Assembly: GCF_927798115.1 (NCBI RefSeq)
Contig: NZ_CAKMMG010000001.1
Span: forward strand, 2,415,529-2,479,528
DNA from: Paenibacillus auburnensis
GTDB taxonomy: Bacteria > Bacillota > Bacilli > Paenibacillales > Paenibacillaceae
Direction: 5' to 3'
DNA: 64,000 nt
Shown here: one piece after another, positions 1 to 8,863 of the stretch
Layout of the letters: the number at the start of each line of letters is the position of its first letter
How positions within the stretch are numbered: position 1 is the first letter of the stretch
The notes under the pieces: generated by a model
Told to the model about the DNA's origin: nothing
The model's input: the letters and a program-made list of their open reading frames with translations, nothing else
Databases searched by the model: none
Translations under genes and position numbers: made by a program

Positions 1-208
1 TCTCCAGGGGTTCCAGGATGTTCACTACAACCTCGCCAATTTCAATCAATGCAATTTCCACCAGGGCTTCACGGGAGACGCCATCGCTTACAATCAGCTT
101 GTCCCCCGCCTTACCGCGCATGACCTTAGCGATATGTCGGGCATCTTCGCCCCCAATGCTCACCTGATCCGTGCCAAACTGCTCGGGTGCTACAAAATAA
201 CGCTGCAT
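1..208 (-). CDS. rsmE: 16S rRNA (uracil-1498-N3)-methyltransferase RsmE, N-terminal part
   Basis: Only the first 69 codons lie in the window; the rest runs off the left edge. Read on the minus strand from the ATG at 208, the product begins MQRYFVAPEQF and continues with a DARHIAKVMRGKAGD segment, the typical N-terminal (PUA-like) part of RsmE. This enzyme methylates U1498 of 16S rRNA. It follows prmA and an M50 protease gene on the same strand; rsmE directly follows prmA in Bacillus subtilis (yqeT-yqeU), so here one gene has been inserted between them. A modest GAGGT-type ribosome binding site precedes the ATG. The SAM-binding SPOUT domain cannot be seen because it lies outside the window. 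Confidence 0.88.
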   Translation of the reverse strand, partial: MQRYFVAPEQFGTDQVSIGGEDARHIAKVMRGKAGDKLIVSDGVSREALVEIALIEIGEVVVNILEPLE

Positions 209-358
209 ATTCAACCTCATTCTGTTCGATTATTCAGCGTAAAAACGGCGGCGTTCCTGCTGTCCAGGTCTCCGGCCGCCGCTCCTTACGCACATGTAAA
301 CCCTCTAAAAATAACACATTACATCATACAACGTTTGCCTGTCTGTGAACAGCCCCTG

Positions 359-1051
359 TTACAGTGCTCCATATCCGAACAGCTTGAGGAACAGATTGAT
401 AAAGTCAGTAGCAATTTGCTGTGACCATGTGTTCAGCGGCCGGATGGTATAAGCGCTCAGTCCGGGAATGAAGATGATCAACAAGAAGATAAAGACCGTC
501 CACTGTTCATATTGCTGTAATTTGCCGCGGATCGGACCCGGGGCGATGTCTTCCACAATCCGGTAGCCGTCCAGCGGCGGCAGCGGAATCAGGTTGAACA
601 CAAACAGGAAGAAATTGAACGGAATAAACATTCCGAAGAACCAGTATATCGCTCTTAACAATTGCTCATTCGTTATCGATTCCATTACGCCCGTTGCAAA
701 AAGTGCCGCATAGATCAGCGCACCAAGAATACCAAGCAGCAGATTGCTGATCGGTCCGGCAGCAGATACAATAACCCCCATCAGCCGCGGGCGGCTGAAA
801 TTGTCGCGGTTCACCGGAACCGGACGGGCCCAGCCGAATCCGGCAATGAGCAGCAATATAATACCGAACAGATCAAAATGAACGGCAGGATTCAGTGTCA
901 TGCGGCCCAGCAGTCTTGCCGTCGGATCACCGAATTTGTTGGCAAAGTAGGCGTGAGCGAACTCATGCACAGTAAATGCGATCACAATTGTAATCAGAAA
1001 AAACGGAAGCTGCTGCAGGGGATATACTAAAATACGATCCAATGAATCCAT
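359..1051 (-). CDS. Site-2-type M50 membrane metalloprotease
   Basis: A 230-residue polytopic membrane protein with the zinc-protease motif HEFAH near residues 30-34 inside the first hydrophobic segments. A second conserved motif, NLIPLPPLDG, around residues 155-165 supplies the usual third metal ligand (the Asp of the PDG-like motif). This places it in the short site-2-protease group related to B. subtilis YwhC, without a PDZ domain. It probably cleaves membrane-embedded substrates, but none is indicated. Its ATG at 1051 lies 2 bases after the prmA stop, with a GAGGTAGAG ribosome binding site overlapping the end of prmA, so the two are translated from one message. Confidence 0.85.
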   Translation of the reverse strand: MDSLDRILVYPLQQLPFFLITIVIAFTVHEFAHAYFANKFGDPTARLLGRMTLNPAVHFDLFGIILLLIAGFGWARPVPVNRDNFSRPRLMGVIVSAAGPISNLLLGILGALIYAALFATGVMESITNEQLLRAIYWFFGMFIPFNFFLFVFNLIPLPPLDGYRIVEDIAPGPIRGKLQQYEQWTVFIFLLIIFIPGLSAYTIRPLNTWSQQIATDFINLFLKLFGYGAL

Positions 1052-1053
1052 CT

Positions 1054-2103
1054 CTACCTCTTTCCGGCTGTAATTGCCACCCAGTCTTCTTCACGGGTAA
1101 TTTCCATAATCTCAAAACCGGAAGCCTCAAGTGCCTGTGTCACAAGACCTTCCTTATCCTTATAGATGCCGGAGGTAATATAAATCCCGCCCGGCTGCAG
1201 TGCACGGAATACATCATCTGTGAACAGCACAAGAATCTCCGCCAGAATGTTAGCCACTATCAGCTTAACAGGAAGTGTCACTCCAAGGCCCGAATCTGCC
1301 GGAGCTTCAGTCTCCTGCGCATTCGTATAGCCGGGTCTTGCCGCAGGCCACATATCTGCCGCTGCAGTATCCGCTGCGCCTTCGCCGCCAAGCAGCGACA
1401 GCAGGTCGCTTTCTTTTACCGTAACCGATGCCTGCAGTCTGTTCAGGACCACATTTTCCCGGGCACTTTCTACCGCGACCGGATCAAGATCCAGTGCAAG
1501 TACAGACTTTGCTCCAAGCAGAACCGCACCCACAGCCAGAATACCGGATCCCGTTCCTACGTCGATTACTTCCTCGCCGCCGCTGATTCTCTTCTCAAGT
1601 GCACGCAGGCACAGCGCTGTCGTAGGATGCGTACCTGTTCCGAAGGCCATGCCGGGATCGATTTCAATAATTTTCTCATCCGGGCCAGCTGGTGTATATT
1701 CTTCCCAGGTAGGTTTAATGGTCAGACGCTCCGATACACGCAGCGGCTTGAAATACGCCTTCCAGGCATGAGCCCATTCGTCCTCGTCCACGGTTTTCCA
1801 GGAGATCAGCGCTTTGCCGGGATCAATCCCGAACTCCCGCAGCTCTTCCACACGCGGTGCGACTTCCGAGATCACATCGTCCATCGAAACCGTCTCGGCA
1901 TAGTAACCTTTAATCACAGCTTCACCGATCGGAATATCATTCAGCGGCTCGTCGTATAATTCGCCGTACCGTGTATCTCTAATTTTACTCAGTGTTCCTG
2001 ACTCTTCAATGGAAACACCGCCTGCTCCGGCTTCATACAGCAGATTGGATATCATCTCCTGTGCCTCTTCTGTTGTATGTACCGTCAGTTCATGCCATAA
2101 CAT
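1054..2103 (-). CDS. prmA: Ribosomal protein L11 methyltransferase PrmA
   Basis: PrmA trimethylates ribosomal protein L11 using SAM. The product starts MLWHELTVHTTEEAQE, has the SAM-binding motif DVGTGSGILAVGA, and has the family NILAEIL motif in the C-terminal third. The start at 2103 follows an AGGAGG site at 2119-2114; the open frame runs further upstream but that stretch has no ribosome binding site and does not look like PrmA. At 349 residues it is longer than usual (about 310-325). The extra length is a low-complexity Ala/Glu/Asp-rich insertion of roughly 35 residues between the Rossmann core strand and NILAEIL. In B. subtilis prmA directly follows dnaJ; here about 15 kb separates them. 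Confidence 0.93.
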   Translation of the reverse strand: MLWHELTVHTTEEAQEMISNLLYEAGAGGVSIEESGTLSKIRDTRYGELYDEPLNDIPIGEAVIKGYYAETVSMDDVISEVAPRVEELREFGIDPGKALISWKTVDEDEWAHAWKAYFKPLRVSERLTIKPTWEEYTPAGPDEKIIEIDPGMAFGTGTHPTTALCLRALEKRISGGEEVIDVGTGSGILAVGAVLLGAKSVLALDLDPVAVESARENVVLNRLQASVTVKESDLLSLLGGEGAADTAAADMWPAARPGYTNAQETEAPADSGLGVTLPVKLIVANILAEILVLFTDDVFRALQPGGIYITSGIYKDKEGLVTQALEASGFEIMEITREEDWVAITAGKR

Positions 2104-2212
2104 GTGTGTAGGTCCTCCTAAAATAATATGCAGTGGTTGAATATTTAACAGTATAACATTTCTTCTATAGGTAGCGCCAAAACCGCGACTTCTGTGCGAT
2201 AGTTCCGTTATT

Positions 2213-2770
2213 TCACCGGCGGCAAAAGCAGTCAGCCGTATGGTCATTCACCATGCCCGAGGCCTGCATAAACGCATAACAAATCGTAGAGCCGACAAAC
2301 TTCATGCCCTTCTTCTTCAGCGCCTTGCTCATCTCGTCAGACTGGGCGGTGGTAGCCGGAACCTCGGAACGTGTCTTCCACCCGTTAATCAACGGCTTTC
2401 CTCCGATAAAGCTCCACAGGTAACCGGCAAAGCTACCCTCATCCCGGCAAATCTGCAAATAGACCTCCGCGTTCCGCAGAATGGCATTGATCTTCAGACG
2501 GTTACGGATAATGTCCGTATCCTGCATCAATGATTCAATTTTTGCTTCATCATACTGGACAATCTTCTGCGGATCGAATCCGTCGAAGACTTTCCGGAAA
2601 TGCTCCCGCTTCTTCAACACGGTATACCAGCTCAGTCCGGCCTGCATGCCTTCCAGCATCAGCAGCTCGAACAGCTTCCGGTCATCGTACAGCGGCTTGC
2701 CCCATTCTTCGTCGTGGTAGGCGATATAGAGCGGGTCTTCGTTAACCCAGGCACAGCGTGTGATCTTCAA
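2213..2770 (-). CDS. tag: DNA-3-methyladenine glycosylase I
   Basis: A 185-residue enzyme that excises 3-methyladenine from alkylated DNA. The zinc-binding residues known for E. coli Tag (Cys4, His17, His175, Cys179) are matched here by Cys6, His19, His177 and Cys181, the same spacing shifted by two. The N-terminus (CAWVNEDPLYIAYHDEEWG) and the FVGSTICYAFMQA segment are typical of the family. It is transcribed in the same direction as prmA, with about 110 bases between them and no clear terminator, so it may head the tag-prmA-M50-rsmE unit. Confidence 0.95.
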   Translation of the reverse strand: MKITRCAWVNEDPLYIAYHDEEWGKPLYDDRKLFELLMLEGMQAGLSWYTVLKKREHFRKVFDGFDPQKIVQYDEAKIESLMQDTDIIRNRLKINAILRNAEVYLQICRDEGSFAGYLWSFIGGKPLINGWKTRSEVPATTAQSDEMSKALKKKGMKFVGSTICYAFMQASGMVNDHTADCFCRR

Positions 2771-2853
2771 AGCTTGTCCTCTCCTTTGTCTCTCAAGCTG
2801 TTATACAAGCGTCGGTCTGCATCAACCATAATAATATTCTATAATATCATATC

Positions 2854-2894
2854 AAAAAAAACCGCCCGCCCCTGCATTAGGGTATCGGACGGCT
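2854..2894 (-). terminator. Intrinsic terminator after the DUF4179 gene
   Basis: An imperfect GC-rich stem (GCCGTCCG... pairing with ...CGGGCGGT on the minus strand) is followed by eight T on the minus strand. It lies 40 bases after the stop of the gene ending at 2935. Confidence 0.7.
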
Positions 2895-2934
2895 TAAATT
2901 CAATTTCATTATGAGTCTGAACAGTCGGCAGAGT

Positions 2935-4590
2935 TTAAGGCTGCAGCTGTACCCGCGTCTCTTTCTCCGGCTCATCGGTCGTGTAAAAGAACATATAGAT
3001 CGAAGCTTCTGTCCCTTTGAAATTCTTATAGACGTCGATAGCTTTGTTATTTCCGTCTCCGGTAAAATTGGTCGTAACCGGCTTGCCCAGAATACGATCT
3101 TTACCCAAATTGATATGGGTTTGGTTGACTCCGCCGAAACGGGCGTCATCGCTTTGCGTCTCTACGAACAAATCACTTCCCTGCATGTAATAGGTCCATT
3201 TCACCGGGTAGCCGCCGGTATCGCGGATCAGCGTCTGTTTGTCAGCAGAGATATTAGTCAGCTGTAGCGGGGTCTTGTCATCGCCATGAAGAGTAACTTT
3301 GTATCTGCCGACGAAGGTAACCGGCGTCTGCTTGCCGATCACGAGATCACCCGGACGCTCGAAGCTGAAGGTCGATAAGGAAGGATCATTCCTTGTGCTG
3401 TAATACAACCCCTCCAGCGTTTTGCCGCCGACCTCAAGTTCTACTTTATGATAGGGAATCTGCGAATAGTTCTTATTTTTCACTTTAACAGAGACCCGGA
3501 TCTGGGTGGGTGTAACCACCATACTCTCAATAGTATTCACTGTATCGCCCGGTTCCAGCGGAAGATTCAGCGCCGTTTTGATCGTTCCGCTCTCCATTTG
3601 CTGTTTACTTAACTGCAGATCGAAAGACCATGGTCCGGTAATATTTTGTTCCAGCTTGGTATATTGCAGCTTGTAGGCGGTCTGTCCTTCGGGAACCTCA
3701 GCAGTCTTAAAATATTGCTTCATGGTGTATTCACCGTTATCCCCAGGCGCGCCAAAGGTACCGGGTATCGAATTCACCAGTTTACCTCCTTTGTAAGCAA
3801 CAATCTGCGGGTACGTCCACTCCTTCGCCTGTGGATTATCATAAATGACTGCCGAAGACAGCAGCAGCTTACCGTCACTTTGGGTAAAAGGCTGTACCTC
3901 CAGGCTTTGCATACCTTCTTGCCCGATCTGGAAGGTCTGGAGCGCCGAAGAGCCACTGTCAAGAGAGAGTTCCTGCTCCGTTTGAGTAAAGGACTGCACT
4001 GCTGCCGCTGTCAAAGTAACCTTAGCTTCCTCCGACTTTGAGGTCCAGTCACTCTCAAAATAGCCATTGTACCGCTGGTTTTTTTCATCCCACTGCTGGT
4101 AGCTGTACTCGCCCTCGCTGCTGTTTCCTTTTTCATCCTTTAAGGAAAGGCCTTTTACATTCCAAAACTCCTGATCCGCCCGTTTCCCTACATCCAGACT
4201 ATATAGAATCACAGTCCGGTTCTCATCGACAATTGCCGTTCGCAGCGTCAGCGTTACCCCGTCCCTGCTGATAGATTGACCCAGCTGCTGGCCCAGATTC
4301 TGGTCAAGCGCAGCTTGGACACCTTCCCTGTCGCGCAGCAGATTTCCCCAGTCATATTGAATAGCCGCATATACCGGGGCGGCAGCAAGCAGCGCACTAA
4401 GGGAGGCTGCGACCATTACCCTGCGCCAGTTTTTCACACGGTACGAACCAGCGCCCCCAGCTGCATCCGTCTTTAACGGTACAGTATTTGTCGCCTGCTC
4501 TACCCGGCCCCACATGCTATCGAAATCCGGATAGTTAACGGCGATTTCTTCATTTAACTGATGCTTCAGCATATTTTCCAGCTTCTTCAA
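2935..4590 (-). CDS. DUF4179-type membrane protein, probable anti-sigma factor
   Basis: About 551 residues: a short cytoplasmic N-terminus, one membrane segment (RVMVAASLSALLAAAPVYAA) near residues 55-75, then a large extracytoplasmic region. The layout and the YDWGNLLRDREG segment after the membrane span are typical of DUF4179 proteins encoded directly after ECF sigma genes; they are presumed anti-sigma factors. The open frame extends to an ATG at 4614. However, GGAGGAG at 4605-4599 sits eight bases before a TTG at 4590, which I take as the start. The gene overlaps the end of the sigma gene by about 40 bases, indicating translational coupling. Which signal the outer domain senses is unknown. 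Confidence 0.75.
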   Translation of the reverse strand: MKKLENMLKHQLNEEIAVNYPDFDSMWGRVEQATNTVPLKTDAAGGAGSYRVKNWRRVMVAASLSALLAAAPVYAAIQYDWGNLLRDREGVQAALDQNLGQQLGQSISRDGVTLTLRTAIVDENRTVILYSLDVGKRADQEFWNVKGLSLKDEKGNSSEGEYSYQQWDEKNQRYNGYFESDWTSKSEEAKVTLTAAAVQSFTQTEQELSLDSGSSALQTFQIGQEGMQSLEVQPFTQSDGKLLLSSAVIYDNPQAKEWTYPQIVAYKGGKLVNSIPGTFGAPGDNGEYTMKQYFKTAEVPEGQTAYKLQYTKLEQNITGPWSFDLQLSKQQMESGTIKTALNLPLEPGDTVNTIESMVVTPTQIRVSVKVKNKNYSQIPYHKVELEVGGKTLEGLYYSTRNDPSLSTFSFERPGDLVIGKQTPVTFVGRYKVTLHGDDKTPLQLTNISADKQTLIRDTGGYPVKWTYYMQGSDLFVETQSDDARFGGVNQTHINLGKDRILGKPVTTNFTGDGNNKAIDVYKNFKGTEASIYMFFYTTDEPEKETRVQLQP

Positions 4591-5110
4591 AGGGGGCTCT
4601 CCTCCATTCTTCATCTTGTATTCCGGCTTCCAGCAGAATCCGCCTCATCATTTTCAGGCCCTTGTGCTGTCTTGATTTCGCTGTACCGAGCGGTATGGAC
4701 AGTGCTTCTGAGATTTCAGCCAGACTGAAATCATGCATGTATCTTAGTGTCAGCACCGCACGGATTTTCACAGGCAGCCTGGACAAGTACCCTGCCCATT
4801 CCAGCTCCGTCTCCTTTTGTTCAATCAGCCGCTCTACCGGAGTTTCACTATTTCCGTTCCAAAGATGCAGATTCTGTGTGACCTTCTGCTGCAGGCTGCG
4901 CGAGCGTTTCAGATGATTCAGGCAGGCGTTGACCGCTATTTTCATAATCCATGCCCGGACATGCTCGACATCCTGCCAGTGGCTGCGAAAAACGGTGATA
5001 AACACCTCCTGGCACAGATCCTCGGCATCAGCCGCATCATGCACCATGTAGTAACAGGTCCGGTATACAGCTTTGTTATAGGCTTCAAATAATTCCCGGT
5101 TGCTCTGCAA
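4550..5110 (-). CDS. ECF-type RNA polymerase sigma factor (module 1)
   Basis: A 186-residue sigma-70 family protein with region 2 (YYMVHDAADAEDLCQEVF) near residues 21-38 and a region 4 helix-turn-helix (FSLAEISEALSIPLGTAKSR) near residues 128-150. No region 3 or region 1 is present, as expected for ECF factors. The start is a TTG at 5110 preceded by AAAGGAGG. The following gene encodes its probable membrane anti-sigma factor and overlaps it. A GAACC-type promoter candidate lies 35-60 bases upstream and would make the module autoregulated. The region 4 tail is followed by a charged extension of about 30 residues. Confidence 0.88.
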   Translation of the reverse strand: MQSNRELFEAYNKAVYRTCYYMVHDAADAEDLCQEVFITVFRSHWQDVEHVRAWIMKIAVNACLNHLKRSRSLQQKVTQNLHLWNGNSETPVERLIEQKETELEWAGYLSRLPVKIRAVLTLRYMHDFSLAEISEALSIPLGTAKSRQHKGLKMMRRILLEAGIQDEEWRRAPFEEAGKYAEASVK

Positions 5111-5144
5111 TTCTGGCCCTCCTTTCTTGTGTGATCTGTCTATT

Positions 5145-5171
5145 TAACAATCCGGCTCCGGAAAAGGTTCA
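5145..5171 (-). promoter_or_regulatory. Candidate ECF-type autoregulatory promoter, module 1
   Basis: On the minus strand TGAACC (5171-5166) is followed after 17 bases by GTTA (5148-5145), about 35 bases before the sigma start. A -35 element of the GAAC type is common at ECF-dependent promoters. This is inference from spacing and motif only. Confidence 0.3.
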
Positions 5172-5300
5172 TTTCTCTGAGCATAAACATTTACCGCTGC
5201 TTTGACCAGGGCAGGAAGCAGGCTTAGCAGTGCTACGGAACACAAAAAAGGCACACCCCGGAGGACAATGTCATTAAGTTAAGACGTAGGGCCAAAAATC

Positions 5301-5344
5301 AAAAAAAAGAGCAGGTTATCGAAAAGATAGCCTGCTCTTTTTTT
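5301..5344 (-). terminator. Terminator after the serine hydrolase gene
   Basis: An inverted repeat AAAAAGAGCAGG...CCTGCTCTTTTT with a GAAAA loop and T runs on both strands. It lies 35 bases after the minus-strand gene ending at 5379 and could work in both directions. Confidence 0.88.
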
Positions 5345-5378
5345 GCACAAATATATTCTAGTGCGCAATAAACTCAGT

Positions 5379-7445
5379 TCACTTCTTACTCATTTTAATC
5401 TTAATTACATCCCCTGCCTCGCCTCCAAGAACGATCAACCCGCCTTCTGGCAAGATTATGGAGCGCTCATCACTTACAGCAGAGAAATGTACAACCTTGC
5501 CTTGTGCATCATACACAGCAAATCCTCCGCTAACTGGTACATCAACCGTCATACTTTTATTCGCGGATTGTTTACCAATCTTGAACCAAACGGCATGACC
5601 ATTAGAGGGAATCGTAACCTTGGATGATTTGCCTGCATAGATCGGTTTAACAGCCTCTTCACTAATATAAGAGAAGCCTTCGACTTTCAAATACTCCACA
5701 TTGTTCACCTTGTAGAAATTCAGGTCGAACGCATCTCGACCGCTCATTACTGGAATTTCAGCGACATTCAGCGCCTGGTTCGCATCTACAATACGAGCAC
5801 CCGAGACATAGCCTTGATCAATCGTGATATTTTTCGTAAGAATCGAAGGTTCCATATACATGATTGATGTGATTTTCTCGTTCACCGCGTAATAATTTTT
5901 ACCGTTTCTCTTCTCCCATGCTTTCTGTGTTGTTTGGTCTAAGGGATTGGGATTCAGCTTCTGATATTCATAGGTTACCATAATCATCTGGCCGATTCCC
6001 GGGATTGTTAAATATGCTTTGAGCTTCAAGTAAGTTTTGCCATTCTTCTGCTCGTCGAAGCTTACGGCTGCACTGCCATCCATGCTGGTAAATTGTCCAT
6101 CACCTGTATACACATATTTCTGCGGAGGAATCATCCCTGCTAATACAGACAGTTCCAATTCTCCATCCTTGATCTCTATATTCGCTGTAGATCCCACAGC
6201 CCCATATCGTCCCGAATAAGCTTGTAGTTGAGCGGGCATCTCCACTTTTACTGCAGGCTTGAAGGTCTTATCTGGTTGGATCTCTTTAATCTTCCCGGTG
6301 TCCTCCAAATATTCCAACAATACTTCCGATGCAAAAATCGTATTATAGATCGAGCTTCCACCGGAAGTGAGTACTGCAATGCTAAGGTCATATTCGGGGA
6401 TCGTCGTTAAAGCGGCGTGGTACATCGTCGTATCTCCGCCCTTGTTTAGTGCCGTGATCCCATAATCGCTGAATGGGGCCAAGCTGACTGCATCCCAGCC
6501 TAGACCGTAGTTAAACGCGTTCGTCTCCTCAGGCACCCACAGTCCTCTCCTGTATTCAGGATTCTGCATAGCCTTGGCTGATTGCTCCGATAGAATATCT
6601 GTCCGGTTGCCAATTAACACTTCTCCGAATGCCGTCAACTCCTCCGCAGTGGAGAAGATTCCTCCCGCTCCAAGGACGTTCGCATATTCGACGGGTAGAG
6701 CCTTTTCTATAGTTGGAAAATAGGTTTTGGCCAGCTGTTCTCTATCAAACTCGTCTAATGGGGTTTTCGTAGAGCTTAAATGTAATGGGCTGCTAATATA
6801 TTGATCCAGAAATTCTGAATAGCTTAAACCGCTCACTCGTTCTACTAAGAGCTCCAGCAGTTGGAATCCATCATTACAATAGACGGAGTATTCACCTGGA
6901 TCAGATTTCAATCGTTCAGATTGTAATCGTGACAGCAGCTCATCATGATTCTCTGTGTCGGTGTCGTCGAATAGCATACTGTTCCCGTAATGTGTACCGA
7001 ACAGACCTGAGGAGTGATTCATCAACATACGAGGTGTAATGTCCTTATAGCGTTCATCCGCCATCTTAAACTCTGGAATATAAGTAGTCAGCGGTTTATC
7101 GATATCAACCTTCTTGGCATCTGCTAGAATCATGGTTGCTGCAGATACATACATTTTGCTCACCGAGCCGATCCCAAACATGGTGTCTTCGGTAATCTGT
7201 TCTCCATTTGCTTTGTCAGACACCCCGGCACTATCTGATAGGACAATGGAGCCTTGATCCCGAATCGCATACTGTATCCCACTCACCCCATAAGAGGATA
7301 CGATCTCCTCCGCCAACCGCTGCGCTTTGTCTTTGGCCGTTCCCTTCTCACTCTCAGCCGAGACTTGGGTCACCGGCACAACGAACATCGCAGCCGCGAG
7401 CACCGACATCATCATTTTCTTCAACATCAACTTCTTCATCATCAT
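5379..7445 (-). CDS. Secreted beta-lactamase-fold serine hydrolase (PBP4*/class C-like)
   Basis: 688 residues: an N-terminal signal peptide (Met/Lys-rich start, hydrophobic core to about residue 30, VSA-E cleavage-like site), a serine beta-lactamase/penicillin-binding-like domain to about residue 390, and a C-terminal extension of about 300 residues. Catalytic motifs are S94-V-S-K97 (SxxK) and Y189-C-N191 (YxN); NKGGDT near residue 338 takes the place of the usual KTG/HTG. Such proteins include esterases, D-amino-acid peptidases and PBP4*-like enzymes, so the substrate is open. The start has a GAGGAGG site, with alternative in-frame ATGs at 7442 and 7439. It lies after a GHKL kinase gene but is separated from it by a terminator, so it has or shares its own promoter. 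Composition is AT-richer than the neighbours. Confidence 0.85.
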   Translation of the reverse strand: MMMKKLMLKKMMMSVLAAAMFVVPVTQVSAESEKGTAKDKAQRLAEEIVSSYGVSGIQYAIRDQGSIVLSDSAGVSDKANGEQITEDTMFGIGSVSKMYVSAATMILADAKKVDIDKPLTTYIPEFKMADERYKDITPRMLMNHSSGLFGTHYGNSMLFDDTDTENHDELLSRLQSERLKSDPGEYSVYCNDGFQLLELLVERVSGLSYSEFLDQYISSPLHLSSTKTPLDEFDREQLAKTYFPTIEKALPVEYANVLGAGGIFSTAEELTAFGEVLIGNRTDILSEQSAKAMQNPEYRRGLWVPEETNAFNYGLGWDAVSLAPFSDYGITALNKGGDTTMYHAALTTIPEYDLSIAVLTSGGSSIYNTIFASEVLLEYLEDTGKIKEIQPDKTFKPAVKVEMPAQLQAYSGRYGAVGSTANIEIKDGELELSVLAGMIPPQKYVYTGDGQFTSMDGSAAVSFDEQKNGKTYLKLKAYLTIPGIGQMIMVTYEYQKLNPNPLDQTTQKAWEKRNGKNYYAVNEKITSIMYMEPSILTKNITIDQGYVSGARIVDANQALNVAEIPVMSGRDAFDLNFYKVNNVEYLKVEGFSYISEEAVKPIYAGKSSKVTIPSNGHAVWFKIGKQSANKSMTVDVPVSGGFAVYDAQGKVVHFSAVSDERSIILPEGGLIVLGGEAGDVIKIKMSKK

Positions 7446-7533
7446 TCATTCCTCCTCAAATTCACCCATGGAATTTTTTACTAAATTCATCATACAAGGA
7501 ATAGACCTCTGCCTTTGGAAAAAACCCTGAAAC

Positions 7534-7576
7534 GAAAAAAACAATCCCTAAACAACAAGTTGTCTAAGGATTGTTC
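7534..7576 (-). terminator. Terminator after the GHKL kinase gene
   Basis: On the minus strand a stem ACAATCC...GGATTGT (7574-7541), extended by an inner ACAAC/GTTGT pairing, is followed by seven T. It overlaps the last codons of the kinase gene. Confidence 0.75.
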
Positions 7577-8862
7577 GTGTGGAAAGGTAGCACAACCATA
7601 TTGTTAAACACCTTATGCTCTGCCTCAATCGTCATGTTTCCACCATACTTCTCGCATATTCTTGCGATATTGGTTAAGCCGATACCATGATACTCGGGGC
7701 TTGATTTCTGGCTGCGCAGCTGAGCAACCTCATTCTCCATATGATTGACGATTTGAATGAAGAGCGCATTCTCATTGGAATGGATCTTAATACGAACGTA
7801 CCGGTCCTCCGCAAGTTTGATCTTCTTAGAGGCTTCGATGGCATTGTCCAGCATATTTCCCAGAACGACGCACAAGTCATAACGGTTAATGTGGACATCC
7901 TGGGAGTACAACTGCAGCTTCGTATCTATTCGAATTCCATTGGCTTGCCCAATATTAAGAGTATTCGTTACCAGAGCATCAATCGCGAGATTCCCCGTAT
8001 TTACTCGTTGATAAGCCTCTTCTACTTTATTCTGTGTTACCTTGATATGCTCTAGTGCCGCTGCTGGATCATTACGTTTAATACACTCTTCAATATATAG
8101 AAACTGTTGGTTCGTATCATGAATGATTCTTTTAATCGATTTGAAGCTATGGACCGTCTTCTCATAGTTCGCATCCTGATAATCCATCTGATCTTGCAGC
8201 TGAGCTTTCTCGTGCAACAATTGAAATTTATCAACGATATTATCGAAGAGATAGATGACCATCACATTCAAGAGAAGGAATCCAATAATCGCGATGAAAT
8301 AGTAAATATTCTTCTCACTATAAAAAGTGAGTAAATGAACCTGATACATGCTGATCAGAGGGACGAATAAGAATAAAAGATAATAACGATAATGCACAGA
8401 GAAGCTTCTGCGTTTCGCAATGAGTCTAATAATCTGAATGACAGCGAACATGATCATGCAGCTAAGCAAAATCGTCTTCGTAAAGATCAAACGGCCATTC
8501 TCGTTACTAGGATCAAGGGTGGTGAAGTCTATAGAATCTAATGAGGCGAAAATATATAACGAGATCATATTAGTCATTGTCACCAGAACTCCATACAGAA
8601 CTGTAAAAATCACCTTGTTTTTGATTTCTACCTTGTAAGAATGCGCAATACTAAAAATCATAAGTAAAGCGACTAGCGAAGATAAGTAAGCGGACATCTG
8701 CACGACTAAATAGAGGTAATTAAGAATGCTATAAATGATAAAGTAACCGATTCTATTCGGCTTTCTAGTGGACTTATCAAATACGGAGTTAAAGAAGAAG
8801 TTGATCTGGAAGCACATCACTAGTATCACACAAATGATAATTGGTAAATGATATTGAATCAT
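7564..8862 (-). CDS. GHKL-type sensor histidine kinase (AgrC/ComD-like)
   Basis: 432 residues with about six hydrophobic membrane segments in residues 1-205, a linker coiled segment, and a cytoplasmic kinase part. The phospho-acceptor is His248 in KRIIHDTNQQ. The ATPase part shows the N box (NMLDNAIEAS) and a G box (GIGLTNIARICEKYGG). This is the layout of AgrC/ComD-like kinases that partner LytTR regulators and often sense peptides. The gene starts one base after the regulator stop, so the two are co-translated. No AgrB-like processing enzyme or obvious peptide precursor is visible nearby, so the signal is unknown. Composition is AT-rich compared with the neighbouring heat-shock genes. Confidence 0.88.
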   Translation of the reverse strand: MIQYHLPIIICVILVMCFQINFFFNSVFDKSTRKPNRIGYFIIYSILNYLYLVVQMSAYLSSLVALLMIFSIAHSYKVEIKNKVIFTVLYGVLVTMTNMISLYIFASLDSIDFTTLDPSNENGRLIFTKTILLSCMIMFAVIQIIRLIAKRRSFSVHYRYYLLFLFVPLISMYQVHLLTFYSEKNIYYFIAIIGFLLLNVMVIYLFDNIVDKFQLLHEKAQLQDQMDYQDANYEKTVHSFKSIKRIIHDTNQQFLYIEECIKRNDPAAALEHIKVTQNKVEEAYQRVNTGNLAIDALVTNTLNIGQANGIRIDTKLQLYSQDVHINRYDLCVVLGNMLDNAIEASKKIKLAEDRYVRIKIHSNENALFIQIVNHMENEVAQLRSQKSSPEYHGIGLTNIARICEKYGGNMTIEAEHKVFNNMVVLPFHTNNP

Positions 8863-8863
8863 A

